Position numbers and translations under genes: made by a program. A stretch of DNA of 64,000 nt from Ferrimonas aestuarii (GTDB lineage Bacteria > Pseudomonadota > Gammaproteobacteria > Enterobacterales > Shewanellaceae), in contig NZ_SWCJ01000019.1 of assembly GCF_005116665.1 (NCBI RefSeq), forward strand, positions 28,049-92,048, written 5' to 3'. Position 1 is the stretch's first letter; each line of letters opens with the position of its first letter. Shown here one piece after another: positions 37,722 to 47,200 of this stretch. The notes under the pieces were generated by a model that was not told where the DNA came from, did not search any database, and saw only the letters and a list, made by a program, of their open reading frames with translations.

Positions 37722-38216
37722 ATGATAAGCCATGACCAATTATGGCAATTTGGAGATCAAATCTGGCAGCACCAAGATGCCAAAGATCTGTGCCTGCAGC
37801 TGCAGGATGATTACGAAATAGATCCCAACTTACTGCTACTGGCCATTCTGATGGAACACGAGCATCAGTTTTTGACGGCCAGTAAATTTACCGTTCTCAA
37901 ACAAGCCAAAGACGAGTGGGAAGAGCGCATGGTCGGCCCCTACCGCCAACTTAGGAAGCTGGCTAAAACCAGTCTGCCCAAGGAGAGCTACCAGCAGATG
38001 CTGGAAGTTGAACTGGTGATGGAGAAGCGCAGTCAACGCTTGATGGTAAAAGCCCTACAACACCTTCCTATCGAAAGCGAAGGCGATAACCTCACCGCCT
38101 GCCTTGCAGCCCACGGCCTAGAGAGCTGCGCTCTGCCTTCTGATCTTTTGGGGCAGTTGTCTGCTCTGTTTGATCTGGCCAGCCAGTTGTTGTCTCCGGC
38201 TCAAGAAGCCAGCTAA
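37722..38216 (+). CDS. TIGR02444/DUF2390 family protein
   Basis: 164 residues, soluble and helical, with LWQFGDQIW near the start and WEERMVGPYRQLRKLAK in the middle, as in the TIGR02444 family that lies after yheS in many gammaproteobacteria. Four bp from the yheS stop, so co-transcribed. Function unknown. Confidence 0.82.
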   Translation: MISHDQLWQFGDQIWQHQDAKDLCLQLQDDYEIDPNLLLLAILMEHEHQFLTASKFTVLKQAKDEWEERMVGPYRQLRKLAKTSLPKESYQQMLEVELVMEKRSQRLMVKALQHLPIESEGDNLTACLAAHGLESCALPSDLLGQLSALFDLASQLLSPAQEAS

Positions 38217-38355
38217 ACGCACCTCTTAGACAGTGCGTCTGCGGCTAAGGATGGCCGCTGCTCCGACCAAACCTTCACCTCCCGCACAAAAGCTGCACTT
38301 CTGAGTACGATTCGGTATCCTTAGTTTTTCCAACAGGTAGCACGGATCGCAGTAC

Positions 38356-39312
38356 ATGAACTCTCCCTTTCGTCCAAGCCGATGGTGGCGTAACCCTCAC
38401 CTTCAAACGATCTGGCCACTGCTGGTTAAGCCTAAAGCAGTGCCCCTAAATCGACAGCGTCTCGAGCTGGCCGATGGCGACTTTGTGGATCTGGACTGGC
38501 TGGAAGGCGATCTGCACAGCCCCAGCATTGTGGTGATTCTCCACGGTTTAGAGGGCAATGCAGACTCCCATTATGTACGGCGAATGCTCCGAGCGCTCTA
38601 TGCTCACAAGCAACCTGCGGTGGTGGTACATCAGCGCAGCTGCAGTGGGGAGCTCAACCGTCTGCCCCGCAGCTATCACAGCGGTGAAACCGATGATCTA
38701 AGCCAAGTGTTGGATCAAATCAAGCAGCAGCATCCAGACAAACAACTGCACGCGGTGGGTTACTCCCTTGGCGGCAATGTGTTGTGTAAATATCTAGGAG
38801 AAACTGGAGAGGCCAGCCTAATCGATGCGGGCGTATCCATCTCTCCACCACTGGATCTGGCGGCATGCGCTAAGCGCATGGAACGTGGCTTTTCCCGCGT
38901 GTATCAGCACTACCTACTGAAGAAATTACGCCGTAAGACCCAGCAAAAGCTGGCCAGCAATCAAGCCAAGGACCTGCCGTTAACTCGCGATGATTGCCAA
39001 CAGCTTCGCACCTTCTATCAATTCGATGACAAAGTCACCGCCCCCATGCATGGATTTGAATCAGCACAGGATTACTACCTCAAAAGCAGCGGCAAGCCCT
39101 TCCTGCAACATGCGAGAAAACCATTGCTGGTGATCCACTCCGCCGACGACCCCTTCATGACGCAAGCGGTGGTACCAGAGCCCAGAAAACTGGCGCCCTC
39201 GGTGACATTTGAGCTCAGTCCTTTTGGTGGCCATGTGGGCTTTATTCTCGGCGGTCCCCTGTGGCGGCCACGGTTTTATATCGAACAGAGAGTCCTAAAA
39301 TTCTTTAAATAA
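38356..39312 (+). CDS. yheT: YheT family alpha/beta hydrolase
   Basis: 318 residues of the YheT/ABHD1-3 hydrolase family. HGLEGNADSHYVR contains the oxyanion turn, the nucleophile Ser is in GYSLGGNVLCKYLGE, the acid is in HSADDPF and the His in FGGHVGF. N-terminus RPSRWWRNPHLQTIWP is typical. Substrate unknown; an esterase or acyl hydrolase activity is expected. Confidence 0.92.
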   Translation: MNSPFRPSRWWRNPHLQTIWPLLVKPKAVPLNRQRLELADGDFVDLDWLEGDLHSPSIVVILHGLEGNADSHYVRRMLRALYAHKQPAVVVHQRSCSGELNRLPRSYHSGETDDLSQVLDQIKQQHPDKQLHAVGYSLGGNVLCKYLGETGEASLIDAGVSISPPLDLAACAKRMERGFSRVYQHYLLKKLRRKTQQKLASNQAKDLPLTRDDCQQLRTFYQFDDKVTAPMHGFESAQDYYLKSSGKPFLQHARKPLLVIHSADDPFMTQAVVPEPRKLAPSVTFELSPFGGHVGFILGGPLWRPRFYIEQRVLKFFK

Positions 39313-39384
39313 AACCGATAAATACCCAACTAAAACGCCAATCTGCACCTACACTAAAACTTCAGCCTAGCGAAGGAGTGTTAG

Positions 39385-40344
39385 ATGAAGTCAGTGGCGT
39401 TTTGGGTCACATTAGTGTGTAGCGCTGCCAGCCAAGCAAGTGGCGATGGCAATCAATATTGGGGCGATGGCCCCATGCAGCTCAGATCCCAATCGCCAGT
39501 AAAATCCCTGGTGCTCACTCCCATATTTCGCCCCGCGGATTACCAGCATCAAACGACTCAACTCTACACCAGCGTGTATGGCGCCAGTATCTATGCCATC
39601 GATGACGAATACACCTTGGACTACTACACCGTTGAGTACCGCATTGGCGGCAGTTGGCGGCCATCTCCTAATTGGCTGATTGGCGTTTCCTTTGCCAACC
39701 GCACCACCGACGACGCTCATCTGGATCAAATCAGCCTGTCATTTCACAAACTGTTCGGCATCGACCAGAATGGTCGAGATAAGATCCCCAAACACCGCAG
39801 CTATGTCAGTATCCCTAAAGCGGGAATTGAGGAGGAGGATTTCTCTGACCGCTCCATCGGCCATCAATATGAGCTCTCCATCGGCCGGCAGCTGTATCAC
39901 CACCATCGACACTGGCTCAGTACCACCCTTGTGGCCGCCTATCAGGATGACGAGAATCCCCGCCAGGGCGAACCATGGGATTTTAGTTGGCAGCTGGATT
40001 ATCAATACGCTTGGCGACAAAAAGCGCTCTATCTCATGCTGGGCTACAGCTACAGCGGTGCCGATGACCTTTTCACTCTGGGCATCGAGCCTCGCCTCTG
40101 GCACTGGGGCATCGGTTATCGCCACCGCTTTGCCGATCGCCATCAATGGCTACTTGAATACAGCATCACTGAAGGGGGGTTGGAGCAACTGGATGAGTTC
40201 ACCAATGCGGTCAACGAGATCAACCTAGGTTATCGCTATCTTGGTCGCCAATGGACCTTTGAAGGGGTTATCATGGAGAACATCAAATATCCGGACAACA
40301 GCGCTGACTTTGCGTTGGTGGCCACCATAAAGTACCGTTTCTAG
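39385..40344 (+). CDS. DUF3187-type outer-membrane beta-barrel protein
   Basis: 319 residues with a signal peptide (about 18, ends QASG). The mature part has many alternating hydrophobic/aromatic beta-strands and ends in Phe (ATIKYRF), the outer-membrane barrel signature. GPMQLRSQSPVKSL near the start recalls DUF3187. Function unknown. It stands between yheT and yheU, an insertion into that otherwise common pair, and is 16 bp from yheU. Confidence 0.78.
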   Translation: MKSVAFWVTLVCSAASQASGDGNQYWGDGPMQLRSQSPVKSLVLTPIFRPADYQHQTTQLYTSVYGASIYAIDDEYTLDYYTVEYRIGGSWRPSPNWLIGVSFANRTTDDAHLDQISLSFHKLFGIDQNGRDKIPKHRSYVSIPKAGIEEEDFSDRSIGHQYELSIGRQLYHHHRHWLSTTLVAAYQDDENPRQGEPWDFSWQLDYQYAWRQKALYLMLGYSYSGADDLFTLGIEPRLWHWGIGYRHRFADRHQWLLEYSITEGGLEQLDEFTNAVNEINLGYRYLGRQWTFEGVIMENIKYPDNSADFALVATIKYRF

Positions 40345-40360
40345 GATCAGAGAATTCCCC

Positions 40361-40606
40361 ATGTTAATTGCATACGATGACCTGAAATCCAGTCTTTCTA
40401 AGCCCGCCCTTGAAGGGCTAATGAAAGAATACTTGCTGCGTCAGATTGGTGATGAAGGTTTCGATGAAACCAGCACCGACGCCCTGGAGAAAGCACTGCC
40501 TCAGGTCGAACTTGCCCTCAAGCGTGGTGAGCTAGTGGTGGAATACAGTGAAGAGACCGAGTCGGTCGCCATCCGTCACCATCAGCAGGTGGCAGTTGAG
40601 CTTTAA
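40361..40606 (+). CDS. yheU: YheU family protein (UPF0270)
   Basis: 81 residues starting MLIAYDDL, with SALEGLMKEYLLR-like helix and ALKRGELVVEYSEETESVAI at the end, matching UPF0270/YheU. Function unknown. It is located between the barrel gene and prkB. Confidence 0.86.
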   Translation: MLIAYDDLKSSLSKPALEGLMKEYLLRQIGDEGFDETSTDALEKALPQVELALKRGELVVEYSEETESVAIRHHQQVAVEL

Positions 40607-40689
40607 ACCCAAAGGCCAGCCACTGACACTTGACCTACGGGGGCCTAGGCCCATATAACAGAATAAACACTCGGCGAAAGGCGAAGGAT

Positions 40690-41604
40690 ATGTCAGCCAA
40701 GCACCCCATCATTGCGGTTACCGGTAGCTCCGGCGCCGGCACCACCACCACCACCAAAGCGTTCAAGCACGTCTTCCGCAAACTCGGAGTCGAAGCGGCC
40801 TTAGTGGAGGGAGACAGCTTCCATCGCTACACTCGAGCTGAGATGGAACTCGCCATTCGAAAAGCTCGAGAAGAGAATCAGAGCATCAGTTATTTTGGCC
40901 CCGATGCCAACGATTTTGGGGCACTGGCTAACCTGTTTGAAACCTATGGCCAAACCGGCCAAGGGGAGGTTCGCCGTTACCTGCATACCTTCGATGAAGC
41001 GGTGCCCTTTAATCAGATGCCTGGTACCTTCACCCCATATCAACCTCTGCCTGACGATACCGATCTGCTCTATTACGAAGGGCTGCATGGCGGGGTGGTT
41101 ACCGACGATGCCAACGTCGCGGAAAAGGTAGATCTGCTCATCGGCATGGTGCCCATCGTCAATCTGGAGTGGATACAAAAGATCATCCGTGACACCGGCG
41201 ATCGTGGCCACAGCCGTCAGAAGGTGATGGGCAGCATCGTCCGCTCCATGGACGATTATGTGAATCACATGACGCCACAATTCTCGCGCACTCACATCAA
41301 TTTTCAGCGAGTTCCCACCGTCGACACCTCCAACCCATTCAGTGCCAAGGACATTCCTAGCGATGACGAAAGCTTTGTAGTGATCCGATTCCGTGGCGTG
41401 AAAGATGTCGATTTCAGTCATTACTTGCAGATGATTCAAGGCAGCTTTATGTCCCGAATCGATACCTTGGTGGTGCCTGGAGGGAAAATGGGGTTGGCCA
41501 TGGAGCTTATTTTAACTCCGGTGATTAAGAAATTGATTCAACAACGGAAACAGACCTTGATCACCGAACAGTTTGAACTGGGGATGCCGCCTAACACCCC
41601 ATAA
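40690..41604 (+). CDS. prkB: PrkB-type phosphoribulokinase-like P-loop kinase
   Basis: 304 residues; Walker A GSSGAGTTTTTKAF and VEGDSFHRYTR as in E. coli PrkB (YhfA/crp neighbourhood). Despite the name, no Calvin cycle is implied in these bacteria and the substrate is not known. The ATG at 40690 has GAAGGA before it; an earlier in-frame start lacks one. Confidence 0.88.
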   Translation: MSAKHPIIAVTGSSGAGTTTTTKAFKHVFRKLGVEAALVEGDSFHRYTRAEMELAIRKAREENQSISYFGPDANDFGALANLFETYGQTGQGEVRRYLHTFDEAVPFNQMPGTFTPYQPLPDDTDLLYYEGLHGGVVTDDANVAEKVDLLIGMVPIVNLEWIQKIIRDTGDRGHSRQKVMGSIVRSMDDYVNHMTPQFSRTHINFQRVPTVDTSNPFSAKDIPSDDESFVVIRFRGVKDVDFSHYLQMIQGSFMSRIDTLVVPGGKMGLAMELILTPVIKKLIQQRKQTLITEQFELGMPPNTP

Positions 41605-41673
41605 TCGAGCAAAATGTTAACTGGGTAACAAAATTCAGCAAACCCTAAGAAAACACTCCCTTGAATTTTGTTT

Positions 41674-41695
41674 CGAACGTGATTCGGATCAACAA
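41674..41695. promoter_or_regulatory. Possible CRP site in the crp promoter region
   Basis: CGTGA-TTCGGA-TCAAC, seven of ten conserved CRP positions, about 200 bp upstream of crp. CRP autoregulation is known in E. coli, but the match here is only moderate. Confidence 0.3.
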
Positions 41696-41892
41696 TTTGG
41701 CGGAAATATTATTCCGAAAGGAGTAAGCTGGAAACGTAAAAGCTGACAATGTTAAATCGATCCGAGTTTTTTTTTCGCTCGATATGAAAAACTTCGATCG
41801 CCGTCATGGTGCTTTAGACTAGACCAATTTAACATTTGCACTTAGAATTTTGAGTTGATTATCTTTTCCTTTCTAAATGAGGGACGACACAC

Positions 41893-42528
41893 ATGGCGCT
41901 AATCGGCAAGCCAAAACCGGATCCTACTCTCGAGTGGTTCCTCTCCCACTGTCACATCCACAAGTATCCAGCGAAAAGCACGCTAATCCACGCTGGTGAA
42001 GAATCGGATACCCTTTACTACATCGTGAAAGGTTCCGTGGCAGTGCTGATTAAGGATGAAGAAGGCAAGGAGATGATCCTGTCTTACCTGAACCAAGGTG
42101 ACTTCATCGGAGAGCTCGGATTGTTTGAAGATCAACCAGAGCGTACCGCTTGGGTTCGCGCGAAGTCCCCATGCGAAATCGCGGAAATCTCATACAAGAA
42201 GTTCCGTCAGTTGATCCAAGTTAACCCAGACATCTTGATGAAGCTGTCTGCTCAGATGGCCAACCGTCTGCAGAACACCTCTCAGAAAGTGGGCGATCTG
42301 GCATTCCTCGACGTTGCGGGTCGCATTGCACAAACTCTTCTGAGCTTGGCAAAACAGCCTGATGCAATGACTCACCCTGATGGCATGCAGATCAAGATCA
42401 CTCGTCAAGAGATTGGTCAGATCGTAGGTTGCTCCCGCGAGACCGTTGGTCGAATCCTGAAGATGCTGGAAGAGCAGAACCTGATTCAAGCCCACGGCAA
42501 AACCATCGTGGTATACGGCACTCGTTAA
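41893..42528 (+). CDS. crp: cAMP receptor protein CRP
   Basis: Global cAMP-dependent regulator, 211 residues and very close to E. coli CRP. cAMP pocket GELGLFEDQPERTAW (Glu and Arg contacts kept; Thr replaces the usual Ser). The DNA-recognition helix SRETVGRILKML is identical in its base-contacting Arg, Glu and Arg. A 288-bp upstream region precedes it and a strong terminator follows. Confidence 0.98.
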   Translation: MALIGKPKPDPTLEWFLSHCHIHKYPAKSTLIHAGEESDTLYYIVKGSVAVLIKDEEGKEMILSYLNQGDFIGELGLFEDQPERTAWVRAKSPCEIAEISYKKFRQLIQVNPDILMKLSAQMANRLQNTSQKVGDLAFLDVAGRIAQTLLSLAKQPDAMTHPDGMQIKITRQEIGQIVGCSRETVGRILKMLEEQNLIQAHGKTIVVYGTR

Positions 42529-42548
42529 GCCGTTGTAAGAAAACCATT

Positions 42549-42584
42549 AAAAATGCCAGTCAGCTTGCTGACTGGCATTTTTTT
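42549..42584 (+). terminator. Intrinsic terminator of crp
   Basis: AAATGCCAGTCAGC / GCTGACTGGCATTT stem followed by a T-run, starting about 20 bp after the crp stop. Confidence 0.9.
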
Positions 42585-42592
42585 ATGTCACC

Positions 42593-42635
42593 AAAACAAA
42601 AAGCGGCCTGAGTGGGGTAACCACTCAGGCCGCTT
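42593..42635 (-). terminator. Intrinsic terminator of the ast cluster
   Basis: Fifteen-bp perfect stem AAGCGGCCTGAGTGG / CCACTCAGGCCGCTT with a GGTAA loop. On the minus strand it runs into TTTTTGTTTTGG, 26 bp after the DUF1338 gene stop. Confidence 0.9.
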
Positions 42636-42661
42636 GCTCTAGCACTAATTGGTGTAGTCTC

Positions 42662-43453
42662 TTAACTAACGTTAGTGGACTCGAAAATCTTATCCGCAGA
42701 GGCTGCCACAAATCCGGTGTACAGCTCACCATCGGCCATTGGGTAGCGCAGGGCAAACTCATAGAAACACGCGGGAATCGTCAGTTCGCCATCGCTAAAG
42801 GAGACCGCCACCTTATCCGCCATGGTAGAGGATTGCTCCAGCAGCACGTCAGCGCTGCCTTTGATTTCCCCACCGGAACTGTTCAGCACAAAACCCGCCT
42901 GCTTTAGAGCACCATTCACCCCCTCTAGGGTACCGAACTGATCCAGCTCGTTAACGCTGACGGTAAAGTGGTTGGCTCTGAAACCAAAAGCCGACAGCCA
43001 CGCGGCGTACTCACTCTCTGCCAGTAACGCTTGGTACTGAGCCTGACTCACCTGCCAAGGTGCGCCGCCATAAACGGTCTCAATGTTGTCGGCAAAACCC
43101 GGCTCCAGCTGAGAGGTTATCCCAGCCACGATCGCCTGCAGTTCAGGGCTGCACTGTTCAATCATCAGCTCAGAGATAAACACTTTCGGCTGAGTGTGAT
43201 CCGGATGCTCGTAGTGACGGGCATACAGCTTCTTCTGCTCAAAGTGGTACTCACCCTTGGCTTCATAGCCCAGCGCTAAGAAGTGCTGTGCTAAGGCGTC
43301 GATGCCAAGGCCCGGCGCACGAAAGGTTCGAAACGCCACGTGATCATTGATGATCGCCTGACCTTGACCCAAGAGCTCATGAATTGACTCAGCGCTTGGG
43401 CACTGCTTCAGGTAGTCTTGCCACAGGTGGCCAAACAAGGTGTTGATATCCAT
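42662..43453 (-). CDS. DUF1338 protein (2-oxoadipate dioxygenase/decarboxylase-like)
   Basis: 263 residues with NDHVAFRTF near the N-terminus, whose His is a metal ligand in DUF1338 structures, and HFTVSVNEL in the middle. DUF1338 members such as HglS convert 2-oxoadipate to 2-hydroxyglutarate in lysine breakdown. This one is shorter and sits as the last gene of the ast cluster, 13 bp after astD, so a related 2-oxo acid is likely. Its exact reaction is not settled by sequence. Confidence 0.8.
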   Translation of the reverse strand: MDINTLFGHLWQDYLKQCPSAESIHELLGQGQAIINDHVAFRTFRAPGLGIDALAQHFLALGYEAKGEYHFEQKKLYARHYEHPDHTQPKVFISELMIEQCSPELQAIVAGITSQLEPGFADNIETVYGGAPWQVSQAQYQALLAESEYAAWLSAFGFRANHFTVSVNELDQFGTLEGVNGALKQAGFVLNSSGGEIKGSADVLLEQSSTMADKVAVSFSDGELTIPACFYEFALRYPMADGELYTGFVAASADKIFESTNVS

Positions 43454-43466
43454 ATCCCTAATCTCC

Positions 43467-44927
43467 TTATAGGGTCAAACCTGGTGCCAAATTGGCTGGC
43501 AGGCTGACTTGGTCCGCTTCCACCGAAGCGACTGGGTAAGCACAGTAGTCTGCGGCATAGTAAGCGCTGGCACGGTGGTTACCGCTGGCGCCAATGCCAC
43601 CGAACGGTGCAGAGCCAGCGGCGCCGGTGATCTGTTTGTTCCAGTTAACGATGCCAGCACGGCTGCGAGCCAGGAAGTAATCCCAATCAGCGCGGCTGTC
43701 AGCCAGCAAACCAGCAGACAGGCCGTAGCGAGTGCGGTTGGCCAGCTCAATGGCGTGGTCAAAGTCGTCGTAGCGGATCACCTGCAGCAGCGGGCCGAAG
43801 TACTCCTCATCCGGCAACGACTCAATGGCCGTCACTTCAATGATGCCCGGAGAAACTAAACCAGTGCCTTCAGCCAGTGAGGTCAGCTCAACCAGGCTTT
43901 CACCGCCCAGTTGCTGCAGATTGGCCTGCGCCGACAACATCGCTTGCGCCGCTTGATGGGAGATCATCGAGCCCATAAATGGCGCTGGCTCAGCATCAAA
44001 CTTGCCCACCAGAATCTTGCGAGTGGCGCTAACCAGCTCAGCCAGAATCTCATCCCCTTGAGCGGTGTTTGGCAGATACAAGCGACGAGCGCAGGTACAG
44101 CGCTGGCCAGAAGAGATAAACGCCGACTGAATGATGTCGTGCACCGCCGCTTTAACTTCGGCAACGTCACGGACGATCAGCGGGTTATTACCCCCCATCT
44201 CCAGTGCCAAAATCTTACCTGGGTCGCCAGCAAACTGTTGATGCAGCAGGTGACCGGTGCGAGAGCTACCGGTGAAGAACAGGCCATCAATGTTCCAGTG
44301 AGACGCCAGCGCCTTACCGGTTTCCAGCTCACCCTGAACCAAATTGATCACGCCCGCAGGCAGGCCAGCTTGCTGCCACAGTTTCAGCATCAGCTCCGCC
44401 ACCTTAGGGGTTTGCTCAGATGGCTTTAGCACCACGGTGTTACCGGCAATCAGCGCTGGCACGATGTGACCATTGGGCAGGTGCCCTGGGAAGTTATATG
44501 GGCCAAACACCGCTACCACGCCGTGAGGCTTATGGCGCAGCACAGCACGACCGGCAGGGGACTGGCCCTCTTTGCTGCCGGTACGCTCATGATAGGCGGT
44601 GATGGAGAGGCCGATCTTACCGATCATGGCACCCGCTTCAGTGCGAGTTTCCCACAAGGGTTTGCCGGTCTCTTCGGCGATGGCGATGGCCATCTGCTCT
44701 TTGTTGGCTTCCAGCTGCGCCTTGTAGGCTTCGATGATCTCAATACGAGCATCCAGACCAGACTCGAACCACGCAAATTGCGCTTCGCGGGCCGCAGCAA
44801 CCGCGCTATCAACCTGCTCGGCAGTGGCGGCATTGGCCTGCCACAGAGTGTCACCGGTGGCTGGGTTGGTGGAGACCATGGCAGCGCCTTGGCCCTCTTG
44901 CCACTGGCCGTTAATCAAATGACTCAT
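43467..44927 (-). CDS. astD: Succinylglutamate-semialdehyde dehydrogenase
   Basis: NAD-dependent fourth step of the arginine succinyltransferase pathway. 486 residues from the ATG with AAGGGA before it (MSHLINGQWQEG). Aldehyde dehydrogenase motifs: FTGSSRTG for NAD, LEMGGNNPL with the general base Glu, and the nucleophile Cys in SSGQRCTCARR. Located after astA with 11 bp between them. Confidence 0.95.
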   Translation of the reverse strand: MSHLINGQWQEGQGAAMVSTNPATGDTLWQANAATAEQVDSAVAAAREAQFAWFESGLDARIEIIEAYKAQLEANKEQMAIAIAEETGKPLWETRTEAGAMIGKIGLSITAYHERTGSKEGQSPAGRAVLRHKPHGVVAVFGPYNFPGHLPNGHIVPALIAGNTVVLKPSEQTPKVAELMLKLWQQAGLPAGVINLVQGELETGKALASHWNIDGLFFTGSSRTGHLLHQQFAGDPGKILALEMGGNNPLIVRDVAEVKAAVHDIIQSAFISSGQRCTCARRLYLPNTAQGDEILAELVSATRKILVGKFDAEPAPFMGSMISHQAAQAMLSAQANLQQLGGESLVELTSLAEGTGLVSPGIIEVTAIESLPDEEYFGPLLQVIRYDDFDHAIELANRTRYGLSAGLLADSRADWDYFLARSRAGIVNWNKQITGAAGSAPFGGIGASGNHRASAYYAADYCAYPVASVEADQVSLPANLAPGLTL

Positions 44928-44938
44928 GATAGTTTCCC

Positions 44939-45955
44939 TTATCGGTTGAGGCACAGCGCCCAAACGTCATCGCCATCGGCGATGTTGAGCAGTTGGGCAT
45001 CCTCAGGTTTCAGCATCAGAGTGTCCTCATCGATGCTGACATTGGCTTTGATCATGGAGAGATCCTGCATCGAGGTGTTGCACAGGATCACGTTGGAATC
45101 TCCTGCACCACTCGACACTTTTGCCTGGAATTTTTGGCTTTCACGCACCCCTTTGATGTGCTCACGGGCACATTCCACCGTGGGCCCAGCATCGAAGATG
45201 TCTACGTAACCTTGGAAGCGGAAGCCTTGAGATTCCAGCAATTTAATCGCCGGACGGGTGTTGTCGTGCACCACGCCAACCACCGCTTGAGCTTCAGGGC
45301 TCAGCAGATCCACGTAGATGGGGTGGCGAGGCATCAACTCGGCAACGAACACCTTGTCACCGATACCGGTAAGGTAGTCCGCAGTCGGGAAGTCGATGCC
45401 GAAGAAGTGGGTTTCAAGCCACTGCCAAAATGGCGATTCGCCGTTGGCGTCACTCACGCCACGCATCTCGGCGATGACGGTGTCCCCAAAGCGCTCTGGG
45501 TGAGCCGCCATCAATAGGAAGCGGCACAGAGACAGGAAGCGGCCGTTATCGTCTTTACGATAATCCGGCTGCAGGAACAGGGTACACATCTCCGCCGCAC
45601 CGGTGTAGTCGTTACACAGGGTTAGGGTATTCACCTCGCGGCGAATCCCCAGCTGCGGCGACACGTGAACGTCGGTGCCAAGGCGGTAGTGATAGAAGGC
45701 ATCTTCGATGCCCACTGCCGCTTCGATGGCGCAGGTGCCTACCACTTGTTGACGCTCAGTGTCTTCGAGCACCATCAGATACAGCTCGTCCCGAGGCTCC
45801 TCTACCTGTTTGGCAAAGCTGGCCATGGAGCGAGCGATCTTGCGTTTCAGCAGGCCCTCATCCTGAGGCAGAGAGGTAAACCCGTGGCCGGAATCGATGG
45901 CGATCTGCATCAGAGCGGGGTAATCCCGCTCGGCAATCGGTCTGACTTTTAGCAT
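44939..45955 (-). CDS. astA: Arginine N-succinyltransferase
   Basis: First enzyme of the ast route, succinylating arginine from succinyl-CoA. 338 residues with the family N-terminus MLKVRPIAERDYPAL, SLPQDEGLLKRKI, and MRGVSDANGESPFW. Second gene of the cluster, 27 bp after argD/astC. astB and astE are not in this window, so the pathway must be completed elsewhere. Confidence 0.95.
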   Translation of the reverse strand: MLKVRPIAERDYPALMQIAIDSGHGFTSLPQDEGLLKRKIARSMASFAKQVEEPRDELYLMVLEDTERQQVVGTCAIEAAVGIEDAFYHYRLGTDVHVSPQLGIRREVNTLTLCNDYTGAAEMCTLFLQPDYRKDDNGRFLSLCRFLLMAAHPERFGDTVIAEMRGVSDANGESPFWQWLETHFFGIDFPTADYLTGIGDKVFVAELMPRHPIYVDLLSPEAQAVVGVVHDNTRPAIKLLESQGFRFQGYVDIFDAGPTVECAREHIKGVRESQKFQAKVSSGAGDSNVILCNTSMQDLSMIKANVSIDEDTLMLKPEDAQLLNIADGDDVWALCLNR

Positions 45956-45982
45956 GGTATGGTCCTCCAGCTAGGGGTGGAG

Positions 45983-47200
45983 TTAACCTTGGGCTACCGC
46001 TGCTACTGCACGCTCGAAGCGCGCCAAGCCCTCTTTGATCTCTTCGTCGGTGATCACCAGAGATGGGGTGAAACGAACCACGTTAGCACCGGCAACCAGA
46101 CACATCAGGCCAGCTTCGGCAGAAGCCACTAAGAAGTCGCGAGCACGACCGGCGAAACGCTCATTCAGTACTGCGCCTACCAGCAAACCTTGGCCACGTA
46201 CTTCGCTGAATACGTCGTACTTAGCGTTGATCGCTTCCAGACCCGCCACAAACTGCTGATGCTTGTCGGACACGCCGCTCAGCACTTCTGGGGTGTTCAC
46301 TACGCTCAGTACCGCATTCGCCACGGCACAGGCCAGAGGATTACCGCCGTAGGTGGAACCGTGAGTGCCCACTTTCAGGCTCTTGGCGATGTCGGCTTTG
46401 GTCAGCATGGCTGCCACAGGGAAACCGCCGCCCAGCGCTTTAGCTGTGGTCAGGATGTCAGGCTCAACACCATAGTGCTGGTAAGCATACAGCTCGCCAG
46501 TACGACCAACGCCGGTCTGAACTTCATCAAAGATCAGCAGGGCGTTGTGCTTGTCACACAGGGCGCGTACGCCTTCGATGAATTCTTGGGTAGCTGGAAT
46601 GATGCCGCCTTCGCCCTGAATTGGCTCCATCATTACCGCACAGGTGCGATCGGAGATGGCTGCTTCCAGTGCAGACAGGTCGTTAAATTCAATGTGGTCA
46701 ACGCCCTGAGGCTTAGGACCGAAACCGTCTGAATAGGCAGGTTGGCCGCCAACGGTCACGGTGAAGAAAGTACGACCGTGGAACGCTTTGGTGAAGGCGA
46801 TGATCTGATCTTTCTCTTCACCGCCCTGCTCCAGTGCCCAGCGGCGAGCCAGTTTCAAAGCCGCTTCGTTGGCTTCGGCGCCAGAGTTAGCGAAGTAGGC
46901 GCGCTCGGCAAAGGTGGAATCGGTGAGGGTTTTCGCCAGCTGCAGGGCTGGCTCATTGGTCATTACGTTAGACAGGTGCCAGAGCTTCTTTCCTTGCTCA
47001 GCCAAAGCCTCTACGAGAACTGGATGGCAGTGGCCCAAACAGTTCACCGCAATACCGCCAGCGAAATCGATGTATTCTCTGTTGTCTTGGTCCCAAACTT
47101 TGGCGCCTTCACCGCGAACGGGGATGATGGCAGCTGGGTTGTAATTAGGAACCATTACCTGGTCGAAAAGTGCGCGATTTAGCGTTGATTGCGTTGTCAT
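45983..47200 (-). CDS. argD: Acetylornithine/succinylornithine aminotransferase
   Basis: PLP-dependent aminotransferase, 405 residues from the ATG with AAGGAGA ahead. The Schiff-base Lys is in TTAKALGGGFP, PLP contacts in NSGAEANEAALKLAR and FDEVQTGVGRTG. AstC and ArgD cannot be separated by sequence alone, and one enzyme may serve both arginine synthesis and breakdown; position at the head of the ast cluster favours the catabolic role. Confidence 0.92.
   Translation of the reverse strand: MTTQSTLNRALFDQVMVPNYNPAAIIPVRGEGAKVWDQDNREYIDFAGGIAVNCLGHCHPVLVEALAEQGKKLWHLSNVMTNEPALQLAKTLTDSTFAERAYFANSGAEANEAALKLARRWALEQGGEEKDQIIAFTKAFHGRTFFTVTVGGQPAYSDGFGPKPQGVDHIEFNDLSALEAAISDRTCAVMMEPIQGEGGIIPATQEFIEGVRALCDKHNALLIFDEVQTGVGRTGELYAYQHYGVEPDILTTAKALGGGFPVAAMLTKADIAKSLKVGTHGSTYGGNPLACAVANAVLSVVNTPEVLSGVSDKHQQFVAGLEAINAKYDVFSEVRGQGLLVGAVLNERFAGRARDFLVASAEAGLMCLVAGANVVRFTPSLVITDEEIKEGLARFERAVAAVAQG

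Noticed and set aside
44466..45209. 247-codon open frame antisense to astD/astA
   Set aside because: It spans two real genes on the other strand and their junction, with no coding signals of its own.
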